Source: an uncultured Bacilli bacterium (GTDB lineage: Bacteria; Bacillota_I; Bacilli_A; RF39; UBA660). From it: DNA of 22,974 bases. Below the pieces are notes generated by a model. It was not told where the DNA came from, did not search any database, and saw only the letters and a program-made list of their open reading frames with translations. The number at the start of each line of letters is the position of its first letter. The stretch's first letter is position 1. Location: the NCBI GenBank assembly GCA_944363805.1, contig CALVVH010000017.1, positions 1 to 22,974 of the forward strand, written 5' to 3'. A program made the translations under genes and the position numbers. Shown in pieces: positions 22,509 to 22,974 of this stretch.

Positions 22509-22974
22509 TATATATTTATTTTTTCTGACAAAATCTTTGCCATCAATCTAGCTAAATTACTATAATCTTTATCATCATTTGCTACTATTAATACTAGTCC
22601 CAAAGAATCAATTGAAGCAATAATTGGCACTATAGTAAAATACCCCTGTATATTTATATTATCAAAATTAATATTTTGCATTTGCTTTTCCATTAATTCT
22701 TCACGATTATCAATTAAATAAATTAAGTCTTTATTTAACATTTTACCCATAATTTCTTTGTTTTCTGAAGCTGCTACTACTTTCTCTCTATCAGTAACAA
22801 TTACATTGACTTTAAAAACTGAATTAATTAATTCGCATAATTTACTACCCATTTCTTCATATTTTTCTATCTGTGAATGTTTCTTTAAAATAATACTATC
22901 TTCATCAGTAAAAATCTCTAAACTTTCACCATCTCGAATACCTAAGTTTCTTCTTATTTCCTTAGGTATAACAA
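22505..22974 (-). CDS. spoVT: Stage V sporulation protein T, partial (N-terminus outside the window)
   Basis: SpoVT is an AbrB-type transcription factor that modulates sigma-G-dependent genes in the forespore. About 155 residues are in the window; the frame is open at the right edge. It begins in the AbrB swapped-hairpin domain (VIPKEIRRNLGIRDGESLEI then FTDEDSIILKKHS), followed by a linker and a GAF domain (MGSKLCELINSVFKVNVIVT to ILSEKINIY) that distinguishes SpoVT from short AbrB. About 15-20 N-terminal residues are missing. It sits directly upstream of the metG operon, the place of abrB in B. subtilis, whereas B. subtilis spoVT lies near yabP. Confidence 0.93.
   Translation of the reverse strand, partial: VIPKEIRRNLGIRDGESLEIFTDEDSIILKKHSQIEKYEEMGSKLCELINSVFKVNVIVTDREKVVAASENKEIMGKMLNKDLIYLIDNREELMEKQMQNINFDNINIQGYFTIVPIIASIDSLGLVLIVANDDKDYSNLARLMAKILSEKINIY

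Overview
The window comes from a very AT-rich, low-GC Gram-positive bacterium of the Firmicutes/Bacilli type that carries endospore genes (spoVT, yabG, spoVG, yabP, yabQ and a 3D-domain wall protein). TGG encodes Trp and TGA is used as a stop (yabG, the CoA-transferase, spoVT), so the standard bacterial code applies and this is not a Mollicutes code-4 genome. I suspect an uncultured gut Bacilli lineage related to Erysipelotrichia, RF39 or similar, but the window alone does not fix the taxon. Most genes lie on the minus strand; clpP, a transglutaminase-like gene, an IS transposase and a decayed XRE regulator are on the plus strand.

Read along the minus strand from right to left, the backbone matches the Bacillus subtilis abrB-metS-yabD-yabE-ksgA-yabG-veg...yabP-yabQ-divIC region, shortened and interrupted. 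SpoVT (partial, at the right edge) is followed by a strong promoter and a T-box leader with a likely Met specifier, which precede dut-metG-tatD, a tightly overlapping operon. A 629-base gene-free stretch (18869-19497) then holds an XRE-regulator pseudogene, three direct repeats spaced exactly 33 bp, and two related hairpins. Next come a membrane-anchored gene split by a frameshift at a T8 run, a complete ISLre2/UPF0236-type insertion sequence (16522-18089, 8-bp target duplication), and a perfect sigma-A promoter driving the 3D-domain gene and rsmA. An inserted AAA-ATPase/DUF4143 plus membrane-protein pair sits between rsmA and yabG-veg-spoVG.

Further left (8266-11831), three metabolic or unknown genes (membrane acyltransferase, propionate/acetate-type CoA-transferase, an unrecognised 162-aa protein) separate spoVG from yabP-yabQ-divIC. 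clpP is convergent with divIC and overlaps it. A TGS-domain nucleoside kinase overlaps gap (GAPDH). pgk (partial) at the left edge is separated from gap by a transglutaminase-like gene and a divergent secreted, lectin-like surface protein.

Two regulatory themes recur. Eleven of the twelve promoters I could place have an extended -10 (TGn before the hexamer). Several intrinsic terminators have stems that contain the stop codon of the gene they end. The observations most worth checking are the transposase ORF with no ATG/GTG/TTG start, whose ribosome binding site lies in an inverted repeat flanking its own promoter; the 33-bp-spaced repeat triplet (a possible solo transposon end); the T8 frameshift; dut as the first gene of a Met-type T-box operon; and the start-codon hairpin of yabG.
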